Of a DNA stretch of 64,000 bases, positions 56,681 through 64,000 are shown one piece after another. The DNA is from Pectinatus haikarae (GTDB lineage: Bacteria; Bacillota; Negativicutes; Selenomonadales; Selenomonadaceae). Both the position numbers and the translations under genes were made by a program. The stretch is from contig NZ_WIQM01000016.1 in NCBI RefSeq assembly GCF_015732185.1, positions 62,001 through 126,000 of the forward strand, in the 5' to 3' direction. The notes beneath the pieces are model-generated. The model worked only from the letters and a program-made list of their open reading frames with translations. It did not search any database and had not been told where the DNA came from. How positions within the stretch are numbered: the first letter of the stretch is position 1; each line of letters starts with the position of its first letter.

Positions 56681-58012
56681 TTAGACTATTCTTCTCATAC
56701 GTGCAATAAAAAATCCATCTGTTTTATCAATATGAGGCAGTAACTGCAGCATATCGCCTCTGCCTCGCAAACGATCAGGCAGAAATTTATCTATAGATTC
56801 AAGTTTAAAATCCTTATGCTCCGCCAAAAATTTATTCACGACATCTCCATTTTCCCGTTTAAGTATCGTACAGGTACTGTAAACTATTATTCCGCCCGTT
56901 TTGACTGCCTCAGCAGCACTTTCCAATATTTTATACTGCGTCTGCGGCAATTTCTCTATTTCGTCTTTTGTCTTATTCCAGCGTGCATCAACTTTACGCC
57001 GCAATACGCCAAAACCGGAACAGGGCACGTCTGCCAGAACTTTGTCCGCCGTTTTACTGTACAGCGCCCCTATATTGCAGGCATCCTCCACATGTATTTC
57101 TATATTATCAAGACCAAGCCGTCTTGCGTTGTCTTCTATAAGCTTCAACTTATGTTCATGTATATCATTAGCGATAACTCTGCCTTTATTTTTCATGAGT
57201 GCAGCTATATGTGTTGTTTTACCTCCCGGTGCACTGCAAACATCTATAATCAGATCCGTTGGCATGGGAGCCATAACATGCGCCACAAGCATGGAACTTT
57301 CATCCTGTACAATAGCCATCCCATTTTCCAGAAAGTCCATTGATGCCAAAGAAGGGTGTTTGGTGCAGATCACAGCATCTGCACACAGGTGCGATCTTTC
57401 GCATATGGTGCCCTTCGCTGCCAAATATTCCATCAGCTGTTCGGCTGTCGTCTTCAACGTGTTGCAGCGCAGGGAAAGCGGCGCATCCTGGTTATTGAAG
57501 CTGCACAAAGCTTCCGTCTGTTTCATACCAAATTCAGCCGCAAACAAATTTACCAGCCATTCAGGATGCCAATATTTCAAAGCGGTATAGCTTGTCGAAT
57601 TTCCTGCTTTAGCAAAATCACATCTGCTGCGATCACGATCAATAGAACGCATTACAGCATTGACAAATTTTACCGTTCCTGCATGTCCATATTTTTTAGC
57701 AAGCTTGACTGACTCATTGCATGCTGCCGACACCGGAACCTTATCCATATAAATGAGCTGGTATATCCCCATACGCAATATCGTACGTATAACCGGGTGC
57801 ACTTTACTTACCGGCATTTTTATATATTGTCTCAATATCCATAAAAGGGTATCTCCTGACTTGACTGTTCCATATACAAGCTGTGTGATGAACCGGCGAT
57901 CCGTATCTTCCAGACTATTATTCTTAAAATATTTGCTAAGAGCAATATTTGCATAAGCTTTATTCTCATATATATCCAGCAGGATCTTCAAAGCAGCTTT
58001 TCTGTCATTCAT
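56681..58012 (-). CDS. rsmB: 16S rRNA m5C967 methyltransferase
   Basis: A 443-residue enzyme with an N-terminal NusB-like RNA-binding domain (residues 1-130) and a C-terminal SAM methyltransferase (IIDVCSAPGGKTTHIA). Catalytic cysteines are in ADVPCSGFG and YSTCTILKREN. Its start overlaps the stop of the DUF116 gene (ATGA), so the two are coupled. Confidence 0.95.
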   Translation of the reverse strand: MNDRKAALKILLDIYENKAYANIALSKYFKNNSLEDTDRRFITQLVYGTVKSGDTLLWILRQYIKMPVSKVHPVIRTILRMGIYQLIYMDKVPVSAACNESVKLAKKYGHAGTVKFVNAVMRSIDRDRSRCDFAKAGNSTSYTALKYWHPEWLVNLFAAEFGMKQTEALCSFNNQDAPLSLRCNTLKTTAEQLMEYLAAKGTICERSHLCADAVICTKHPSLASMDFLENGMAIVQDESSMLVAHVMAPMPTDLIIDVCSAPGGKTTHIAALMKNKGRVIANDIHEHKLKLIEDNARRLGLDNIEIHVEDACNIGALYSKTADKVLADVPCSGFGVLRRKVDARWNKTKDEIEKLPQTQYKILESAAEAVKTGGIIVYSTCTILKRENGDVVNKFLAEHKDFKLESIDKFLPDRLRGRGDMLQLLPHIDKTDGFFIARMRRIV

Positions 58013-58782
58013 TTATCGTTATTCCTATTCTTTTTTATTATGTATCGTTCTATTGCGACACGCACTTCTTCTAAATCTACTGTAGTATTATAACATGGAC
58101 CAAAAGGCCGGCTATTAAGGACACCGACAGCGGGCAGAGGATAGACATCCTGAATGCCGCTTGCCAGATCTCTTTCACAGGCTATGGCCAAAATTAATTT
58201 TGGATGGGTGCTTTTTACCAGATTTCTTGCCAATGTACCACCCGTCACCACGTGAAAATGGAATCCCATTTCTTCAGCCATCTTAAGCATAGCGCCGATT
58301 GTACAGGCACCGCATTTATGGCAGTTATTCACATCATATGTTATTTTATATTTACATGCTGCCAGCTGGAGACAATGTGGTGAAATAACAAGCAGCTCTT
58401 CGGCATGTACCTTGATATTGCTGCGCCCGATAAGCCGGTTATTGACATTGATAAATGACCGCTCTATGCTGCGGCGAGAGACACGCAAAAGTTTCCCCCA
58501 CAAAAGGATCAGCGGAAACAATAGATTCACTGCTTCATATATATATTTATGTCCGAAGCTGAATCTGGACAATGGGGAAATTATAAGAATTATATTCAAT
58601 AATGTCAGTAATGACAGACAAGAGATTATTATATATACGCCGAAAAAGAAAGACGGCAGATTTGCGGAAACTTCATGCAGTCCGAGATAGCTGATACGCC
58701 CTACTATTCCCACCAGCACCAAGAGTGTCGTTATACTTAAAAACATCAATAAAAGCAGCAATGTATTTTTATTTTTTTTCAT
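58009..58782 (-). CDS. DUF116-family membrane protein
   Basis: A 257-residue protein with two or three N-terminal membrane segments and a cytoplasmic DUF116 domain containing several cysteines (CLQLAAC, CHKCGACTIG, ACERDL), which suggests an iron-sulfur or zinc site. Its function is unknown. It commonly sits near fmt and rsmB in Firmicutes. I start at the ATG at 58782 (CGGAG site 6 bp upstream); the frame is open further up, but that would overlap the ABC gene. Confidence 0.8.
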   Translation of the reverse strand: MKKNKNTLLLLLMFLSITTLLVLVGIVGRISYLGLHEVSANLPSFFFGVYIIISCLSLLTLLNIILIISPLSRFSFGHKYIYEAVNLLFPLILLWGKLLRVSRRSIERSFINVNNRLIGRSNIKVHAEELLVISPHCLQLAACKYKITYDVNNCHKCGACTIGAMLKMAEEMGFHFHVVTGGTLARNLVKSTHPKLILAIACERDLASGIQDVYPLPAVGVLNSRPFGPCYNTTVDLEEVRVAIERYIIKKNRNNDK

Positions 58783-58807
58783 AATATACTCCGCTGTGAA
58801 TAAAAAT

Positions 58808-60550
58808 TTACTTCTCCGCCTGCTTATAAAATTGCATACGATAATAACGTGCATAAAGTCCATTCATTTTTATCAATTCATCATGACTGCCACGCTCTAT
58901 TATACCATGATGACGAATCACAAGAATTTCATCAGCATTTTGAATAGTACTTAACCTATGTGCTACGACAAGAGTCGTACGATTTTTCGAAAGCAGCTCC
59001 AATGATTCTTTTATATATCTTTCACTCTCGTTATCGAGCGCACTGGTTGCCTCATCCAGAATCAGGATATTGGGGTTTTTCAGAAAAACTCTGGCTATGG
59101 AAATCCGCTGCTTTTGACCGCCTGACAGACGTGTTCCCCGTTCACCGACAAGACTATCATATCTATCAGGCAGTGTCATTATAAAGTCGTGTATATTTGC
59201 CTGCTTCGCAGCAGCTGCAATTTCTTCATCAGATGCATCAGGAGCGCCATAAGCTATATTTGATTTAATTGTTCCATTAAACATATACACATCCTGTTGG
59301 ACAATGCCTATGTTTCTGCGCAGCGATTCCAATGTGATCTCTCTTATATCCTTGCCATCTATGCATATACTTCCCTCCGTCACATCATAAAATCTTGGTA
59401 AAAGAGAGCATATGGTAGTTTTTCCTCCTCCGGAGGGTCCAACTAGTGCAACTGTTTTTCCTGCTTTGACATGAAAATCTATGTTTTCCAATACCTGCTG
59501 CGTTTTTTCATAATGGAAGGAAACATGATTATAAGATATATCACCTTTTGCTGTACCGATATCCTGTGCGTTTTCACTATTTTTTATAGAAACATCGGTG
59601 TCCATTATCTCTACAAAACGACAAAAACCTGTGTAGCCTTTTTGAAATTGTTCTGTAAAATTCACCAGCATATTTATAGGATTGAGGAAAATTCCTATAT
59701 AAAGAGCGAAAACTGCCAGATCTGTCGGCTGCAATGTCCTCTGAGCAATAAAATACCCTCCTGCTGACAGTACCGCCATATAGCTGAGTCCGACAAATAT
59801 ACCGCCGCCTGCGACAAAACGTCCCATAGCCAGATAGCTTTCCGTTTTCGAATGGAGAAATTCATCATTACTGCGACTGAATTTTGCATGTTCGAGTTTT
59901 TCATTGCCGAAAGATTTTACAACTCTTATACCTGCAAGACTATCCTGCAAGGACGAATTGACATCCGCAATTTTTCTTCTGTTATCCAAGAATACAGCCT
60001 TCATTTTTCGATTCTGGCTTATACCAAAAAACAGCATCATGCACATTATAAAAAATAATATCATTGTCAGATGGATATTTATCATACCCATTAAAATAAA
60101 AGCTCCTGTTATTTCCAGTACGGCTAAAAAAATATTTTCGGGTCCATGATGGGCGAGTTCTGAGATATCAAATAGATCAGATACCAGTTTACTCATCATT
60201 ATTCCTGTATTATTCTTATCATAATAGGCAAAAGACAGTTCCTGATACTTTTCAAAAAGCCTCCTCCTCATTTCGCTTTCCATCCGTGCCCCCATTATAT
60301 GTCCCCATGTAGTTATATAATGCTGGCAGTAATAGCGGATGATATACATCACTATCATAATGCAGGCTATCAGCATACAGCTCCTGAATATATCTTTTTC
60401 TCCCTGAACGAAAAGAACATGCGTAGAATAATATAGAAGCTGGGGGAATGATAAATCAACGGCGGCCACCCATGTCGCGCATATTAAATCGAAAAAAAAT
60501 AACCGCTTATGCGGTTTATAAAATTCAATGAAACGTTTGAAAATATCCAT
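58808..60550 (-). CDS. ABC exporter, MsbA/lipid A type
   Basis: A 580-residue half-transporter: six membrane segments (residues 1-320), then an ATPase with Walker A GPSGGGKTT, signature LSGGQKQR, Walker B ILILDEATSALD and switch VVAHRLST. It works as a homodimer. In a diderm cell it could flip lipid A core or another lipid; the drug-exporter alternative cannot be excluded. It precedes the DUF116 gene by 25 bp. Confidence 0.88.
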   Translation of the reverse strand: MDIFKRFIEFYKPHKRLFFFDLICATWVAAVDLSFPQLLYYSTHVLFVQGEKDIFRSCMLIACIMIVMYIIRYYCQHYITTWGHIMGARMESEMRRRLFEKYQELSFAYYDKNNTGIMMSKLVSDLFDISELAHHGPENIFLAVLEITGAFILMGMINIHLTMILFFIMCMMLFFGISQNRKMKAVFLDNRRKIADVNSSLQDSLAGIRVVKSFGNEKLEHAKFSRSNDEFLHSKTESYLAMGRFVAGGGIFVGLSYMAVLSAGGYFIAQRTLQPTDLAVFALYIGIFLNPINMLVNFTEQFQKGYTGFCRFVEIMDTDVSIKNSENAQDIGTAKGDISYNHVSFHYEKTQQVLENIDFHVKAGKTVALVGPSGGGKTTICSLLPRFYDVTEGSICIDGKDIREITLESLRRNIGIVQQDVYMFNGTIKSNIAYGAPDASDEEIAAAAKQANIHDFIMTLPDRYDSLVGERGTRLSGGQKQRISIARVFLKNPNILILDEATSALDNESERYIKESLELLSKNRTTLVVAHRLSTIQNADEILVIRHHGIIERGSHDELIKMNGLYARYYRMQFYKQAEK

Positions 60551-60606
60551 AGAATACTCCTAAAACCAAATTTATATAAATACATTGTTTACCTGTCAAA
60601 GAAAAT

Positions 60607-61284
60607 TCACTCTATCTTCAGATCTTTCAATTTATCACCAAATAAATCTCCGAGCGAGTAGGTCATTGGCCGTCTTGGCTGCAAAACTTCCAACACCGGC
60701 TTCATTACTTTTTTAAAATTTGTCTTATCTCTCGACAAAATAAAGATCCTTGCCGTATTTTCAGCATCCCAGAGCGCATCATGCATACGTCCCACGAAAG
60801 CTTCACCCATGGCGCCCACAGCAGCCTGCAAAGTTATCATACGCTGCAGTCCCAGCATAGTGCAATATTCTTTCTGCAAGTCATACCACGAACAGCGCAG
60901 CACAGAATAATCGCCCAGCTTCATCTGTTTGAGCATAAATTCCTGCTCCATCTGCCGTCGATCATTTTCACTCCAGGCATATACTGCTACCTCTTCATCG
61001 GCTGAGCAGCAATCCTTCTGCCATTGGCAAAAATTATCCATAGCATGCTTAAAATGGGGTGCATCCTTCACAAGTTCATTGGTCACACCTGTCAATTCCT
61101 CATAGCGTCTGCCGATCTCATTGTACTGAGGTTTTACATACTGTCTGTATTGACTTTTCTTTTCATAGTTTTCATCTACTAGAATGGCACCTATTTCAAC
61201 TATTTCATTTTTGCATATACAGCGTTCTGCTTTAAATTTGTTTATTATTGGATTCATTTCTAAATCTAGTACGATATATTTCAT
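60607..61284 (-). CDS. DEDDh-type 3'-5' exonuclease
   Basis: A 225-residue exonuclease of the DnaQ/KapD-like family. The first acidic pair is in VLDLEMNP (exo I), the third Asp in YAWSENDRRQM (exo II), and exo III is HDALWDAENTA with the catalytic His. It lacks polymerase domains. The substrate may be RNA or DNA ends. It is the first gene of the minus-strand run. Confidence 0.85.
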   Translation of the reverse strand: MKYIVLDLEMNPIINKFKAERCICKNEIVEIGAILVDENYEKKSQYRQYVKPQYNEIGRRYEELTGVTNELVKDAPHFKHAMDNFCQWQKDCCSADEEVAVYAWSENDRRQMEQEFMLKQMKLGDYSVLRCSWYDLQKEYCTMLGLQRMITLQAAVGAMGEAFVGRMHDALWDAENTARIFILSRDKTNFKKVMKPVLEVLQPRRPMTYSLGDLFGDKLKDLKIE

Positions 61285-61483
61285 AGAATGACCCTTTCAT
61301 CCTGTAAGTATCATATTTTTCAGAAACGGCTGACCGCAGTATAAAATATGCCATTTATAAAAATACAACTATATATTCTTTTTCTATTTTACACCAACTT
61401 ATAAAATATGTACACACAATTTACGCTTACACTATCTGTAAGGGTTTTTATACCGGGAGGACAATATAACTCATAATAATTAT
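61285..61483. other. Spacer between exonuclease gene and IS200 element
   Basis: About 200 bp of AT-rich sequence. It probably holds the promoter of the exonuclease run on the minus strand. I saw no gene. Confidence 0.4.
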
Positions 61484-62170
61484 CCACCCGCATAGCGGGT
61501 GGTTTTTCCTTTTCGGGCATAGCCCTTTTTCACTGGCTGCGCATAAATGCGCCTTTTATTGGCCTGCCAGCCATGCAACTTTTATTTGCTACCCGTAAAC
61601 GGGTCTCTTGGATCAAATAAACTTAATTGGTCTGCTTCCTTATCTCGTTTTAACTGATTTGCTATATATTCTGTTATAGCTTTTGTGTCTTTTCCAACTG
61701 TATCTACATAGTACCCTTTGCACCAAAATTCGCGGTTTCTATACGCAAATTTCATATTCCCAAATTTTTGAAAGATCATTAAGCTGCTTTTCCCTTTTAG
61801 ATATCCCATAAATCCTGAAACACTTATCTTTGGTGGTATACAAACTAACAAATGTATATGATCTGGACATATTTCTCCCTCAATAATTTCTACATCTTTC
61901 CATTCACATAAAGTTCTCATTATATCTCGCAGTTCTTGCCGTTTTTCCTTATAAAATACCTTTCTACGATACTTCGGGGCAAAAACTATGTGATACTTAC
62001 AATTCCACTTCGTATGTGCTAAACTATGTGTGTCATTATTTTCTTGTTTCGGCATTTAGTGGCATCTCCTAATGTATAATCTGTATTTTAAGCTGGCAGG
62101 CTTATTTTCAGGTTAGCACATTAGGACTCACCGCTTAAGCTTTTTTGAACCACGCGACTATCGCGTGGTT
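61484..62170 (-). mobile_element. IS200-type insertion sequence
   Basis: One Y1 transposase gene is flanked by subterminal hairpins: CCACCCGC-ATA-GCGGGTGG at 61484-61502 (right end) and AACCACGCGA-CTA-TCGCGTGGTT at 62148-62170 (left end). Such imperfectly matched hairpins, instead of terminal inverted repeats, are the hallmark of IS200/IS605 elements. True ends lie some bases outside the hairpins and could not be fixed. No tnpB gene is present. Confidence 0.85.
61582..62055 (-). CDS. tnpA: IS200-type Y1 transposase
   Basis: A 157-residue HUH single-strand transposase: the metal-binding HUH motif in CPDHIHLLV and the catalytic Tyr in the GYYVDTVGKD segment. The frame is complete, so the element may be active. 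It cuts and joins single-stranded ends folded as the hairpins listed for the element. Confidence 0.93.
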   Translation of the reverse strand: MPKQENNDTHSLAHTKWNCKYHIVFAPKYRRKVFYKEKRQELRDIMRTLCEWKDVEIIEGEICPDHIHLLVCIPPKISVSGFMGYLKGKSSLMIFQKFGNMKFAYRNREFWCKGYYVDTVGKDTKAITEYIANQLKRDKEADQLSLFDPRDPFTGSK

Positions 62171-62184
62171 TTCTTTTATACAAC

Positions 62185-62217
62185 AAAAGGCGGAACATCA
62201 CAGCGTTCCGCCTTTTT
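62185..62217 (-). terminator. Terminator after the pyruvate oxidase gene
   Basis: A stem AAAAGGCGGAAC/GTTCCGCCTTTT with an 8-nt loop is followed on the minus strand by TTTTG. It lies about 45 bp past the stop and just outside the IS200 left end. Confidence 0.85.
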
Positions 62218-62261
62218 CCACATATATTCAGCAGTTTCCGAAAGTCTTCTCTGTTTAAAAT

Positions 62262-64000
62262 TTAATCAACATTGTTGAAAATAACAGATAATGCCGGCTG
62301 TGTTTTTTCATCCAATTTGTATTGTTCACGATATTCATCAATGGTTTTTTTATCATACAGGACAGGATCAACCGGTACTGTATGCGTATCTATCGGATCA
62401 ACATTTTTTATTTTCGCATCGAGCAGTATAGGTAGTTTATTGCCTTTTGCCTGCAATTCCTCAATTTTTTTAAGCGCATCTTGGAGTTCATGTAAATTAG
62501 CTGCCCTGAATCCTATAGCACCCATGTTTTCAGCCATAGCAGCCCATTCCGCTCCCAATAGATCTATCCCGTATAAAGCTTGTCCTGCCACTATTTTTTC
62601 ATGCTGGATAAAACCCAAAGATTTATTTTCTAAAACCACATTTATTACAGGTATATTGTATTTTACCTCAGTCAGAAGGTCAGGCATCACCATCGCATAA
62701 CCGCCGTCTCCGGAAATAGACCATACCTGCCGCTCAGGGAAGCTTAGTTTGCCTGCCAATCCTGCCGGTAATCCGTATCCCATAGTGCCATACCATGAGG
62801 ACATAGTCATTTTCTGTTTTCCGTTCAAAGGCAGCTGACGTATTGCCCATTCTGTGTTATTTCCCACATCAAGCGCAAAAACAGCATCATCATCAGCTAT
62901 CGATTTTATTCCTTTTATGACCCCTTCAGCAGATAAACCTTCACTGTCGTCATCTGCCAATTTATCCAGCCATTTATCCCAGTTCTGCTTATTGACTTGT
63001 GATGCCTTCAAAAAAACTGATTCCGTCCGCTGTTTTCCTTCTTTAAGCAATGCCGAAAGAAAAGATTTCGCATCAGCAGGAACGGTAATATCCGCGTCAT
63101 ACTGTTTGCCAAAATCGGCTATGTCATTATTTATTTGTATAGATTTTATATTTTTGGGAAGAAATCTGGCAAACGGGTAGTTAGTGCCGACAAATATTAT
63201 AAGATCTGCCATCTCACTTGTTTCAAAAGCCGGTTTGGTGCCCAGCCGTCCGCGGCAGCCCATATAATTTGGATGATCCGCAGGCATTATTCCCGTAGCA
63301 GGCGCAGTAGATAAGACCGGCATACTAAATTTCTCTGAGACAGCTGTTACTTCTTCAGCCGCATCACGTGCTCCCTGTCCTATCCATAATATCGGACGCT
63401 CTGCCTTATCAAGGCTATCAATAACGAGCCGGACATCTTCAGGCCTTGCCTGCAAAGGTTGACCGGTTCCGCTTACTTTTCGTGTTTTGAAGGGAACAAA
63501 GTCGATGATCTTCCCGGACAGATCATCGGGAATAATGACAACCGATATTGAATTTGAAGCGTACGCTGAACGAATTGCTTCATCAACGACATTTGGTATT
63601 TGTTCAGCACTGACTACTTGTTTATGAAATTGCGCTACATCGGCAAAAATAGGATCCTGATTCATTTCCTGAAAAAAATTGGTATTCATCACGCCTGTTG
63701 CAGACTGGCCGACTATCGCCAAAACAGGGACTCTATCCTGACGGGCATCATAAAGACCGTTGAGCAAATGCACGGCACCAGGTCCGGCGGATCCAAAACA
63801 TACACCTATTCTGCCTGTCAATTTTGCATCAGCTGCCGCTGCCAGAGAGCCGATCTCTTCATGGCGGACTTGAATATATTTCAGATTTTTTCTTTCCTGA
63901 TAGAAACCGTCTACTGTATTGTTTATAGAATCCGCGGTTATTCCGTAAATATGGTCAATCTCCCAACTAATCAACACACGTGCTAATGCCTGACCTGCTG
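62262..64000 (-). CDS. Pyruvate oxidase, 5' truncated by window edge
   Basis: A TPP- and FAD-dependent enzyme. The frame runs to the window edge, with upstream codons (AGQALARVLISWEIDHIYGI) continuing the family N-terminus, so about 5-10 residues are missing. It matches acetyl-phosphate-forming pyruvate oxidases of the Lactobacillus type: TPP Glu in VRHEEIGSLAAAADAKLTG, CFGSAGPGAVHLLNGLYDA and the GDGGYAMVMPDL cofactor motif. The reaction gives acetyl phosphate, CO2 and H2O2 from pyruvate, phosphate and oxygen. A quinone-linked or synthase-like activity is a lesser alternative. Confidence 0.85.
   Translation of the reverse strand, partial: AGQALARVLISWEIDHIYGITADSINNTVDGFYQERKNLKYIQVRHEEIGSLAAAADAKLTGRIGVCFGSAGPGAVHLLNGLYDARQDRVPVLAIVGQSATGVMNTNFFQEMNQDPIFADVAQFHKQVVSAEQIPNVVDEAIRSAYASNSISVVIIPDDLSGKIIDFVPFKTRKVSGTGQPLQARPEDVRLVIDSLDKAERPILWIGQGARDAAEEVTAVSEKFSMPVLSTAPATGIMPADHPNYMGCRGRLGTKPAFETSEMADLIIFVGTNYPFARFLPKNIKSIQINNDIADFGKQYDADITVPADAKSFLSALLKEGKQRTESVFLKASQVNKQNWDKWLDKLADDDSEGLSAEGVIKGIKSIADDDAVFALDVGNNTEWAIRQLPLNGKQKMTMSSWYGTMGYGLPAGLAGKLSFPERQVWSISGDGGYAMVMPDLLTEVKYNIPVINVVLENKSLGFIQHEKIVAGQALYGIDLLGAEWAAMAENMGAIGFRAANLHELQDALKKIEELQAKGNKLPILLDAKIKNVDPIDTHTVPVDPVLYDKKTIDEYREQYKLDEKTQPALSVIFNNVD

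Overview
The window looks like a chromosomal segment of an anaerobic, diderm member of the Firmicutes (class Negativicutes, the Selenomonas/Pectinatus/Veillonella side). The evidence is moderately AT-rich DNA, Firmicutes-type gene order and ribosome-binding sites, and two outer-membrane porins with the N-terminal SLH domain plus C-terminal beta-barrel typical of that class. Genus is inference: acetoin genes plus SLH porins would fit a Pectinatus-like organism, but no 16S gene is present.

Layout. 1-2034: the 3' end of cheV, an IS66 remnant and an orphan membrane-anchored protein. 2035-5574: acetoin genes alsS-budA with divergent alsR. 5586-11228: a hybrid-cluster-protein locus made of three cytoplasmic proteins (substrate-binding-protein-like, SIMIBI-type GTPase, permease-less ABC ATPase), a Crp/Fnr regulator and hcp. 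The same palindrome, GTAAC-N4-GTTAC, sits at a predicted -41.5 in front of both transcription units. 11719-13437: a REC-REC-GGDEF-hemerythrin protein. 14011-18388: dctA, rfbD, two small orphan proteins and a CoaC-like flavoprotein. 18488-21591: a polar amino-acid ABC transporter with a leader terminator. 21755-21829: tRNA-Cys. 22870-30996: a complete argCJBDFGH cluster for arginine synthesis from glutamate by the cyclic acetyl route, followed by an orphan PrpR_N/sigma-54 activator.

33070-43286 (minus strand) is the conserved rpsB-tsf-pyrH-frr-uppS-cdsA-dxr-rseP-ispG-proS region, with a 67-residue protein and an 8Fe ferredoxin inserted between frr and uppS. 43603-46882: two divergent SLH porins that share an almost identical 368-bp inverted repeat. 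47221-49538: a second amino-acid ABC transporter. 49789-55295: a GlnK/GlnL-type two-component system, a DASS-family dicarboxylate transporter and aspartase, with a GlnL-like repeat operator in the divergent promoter region. 55471-55587: an unexplained pair of strong hairpins. 55591-61284 (minus): a housekeeping run (exonuclease, ABC exporter, DUF116, rsmB, rlmN). 61484-62170: an IS200-type element. 62262 to the end: a pyruvate oxidase gene cut by the window edge.

Together the genes suggest an anaerobe that exports overflow pyruvate as acetoin, takes up dicarboxylates and acidic amino acids, and can feed aspartate into fumarate. It has several oxygen or nitrosative-stress functions (Hcp locus, hemerythrin diguanylate cyclase, pyruvate oxidase). 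The most novel-looking system is the Hcp-linked trio of soluble proteins: it resembles parts of a transporter, but has no membrane subunit and no secreted binding protein.
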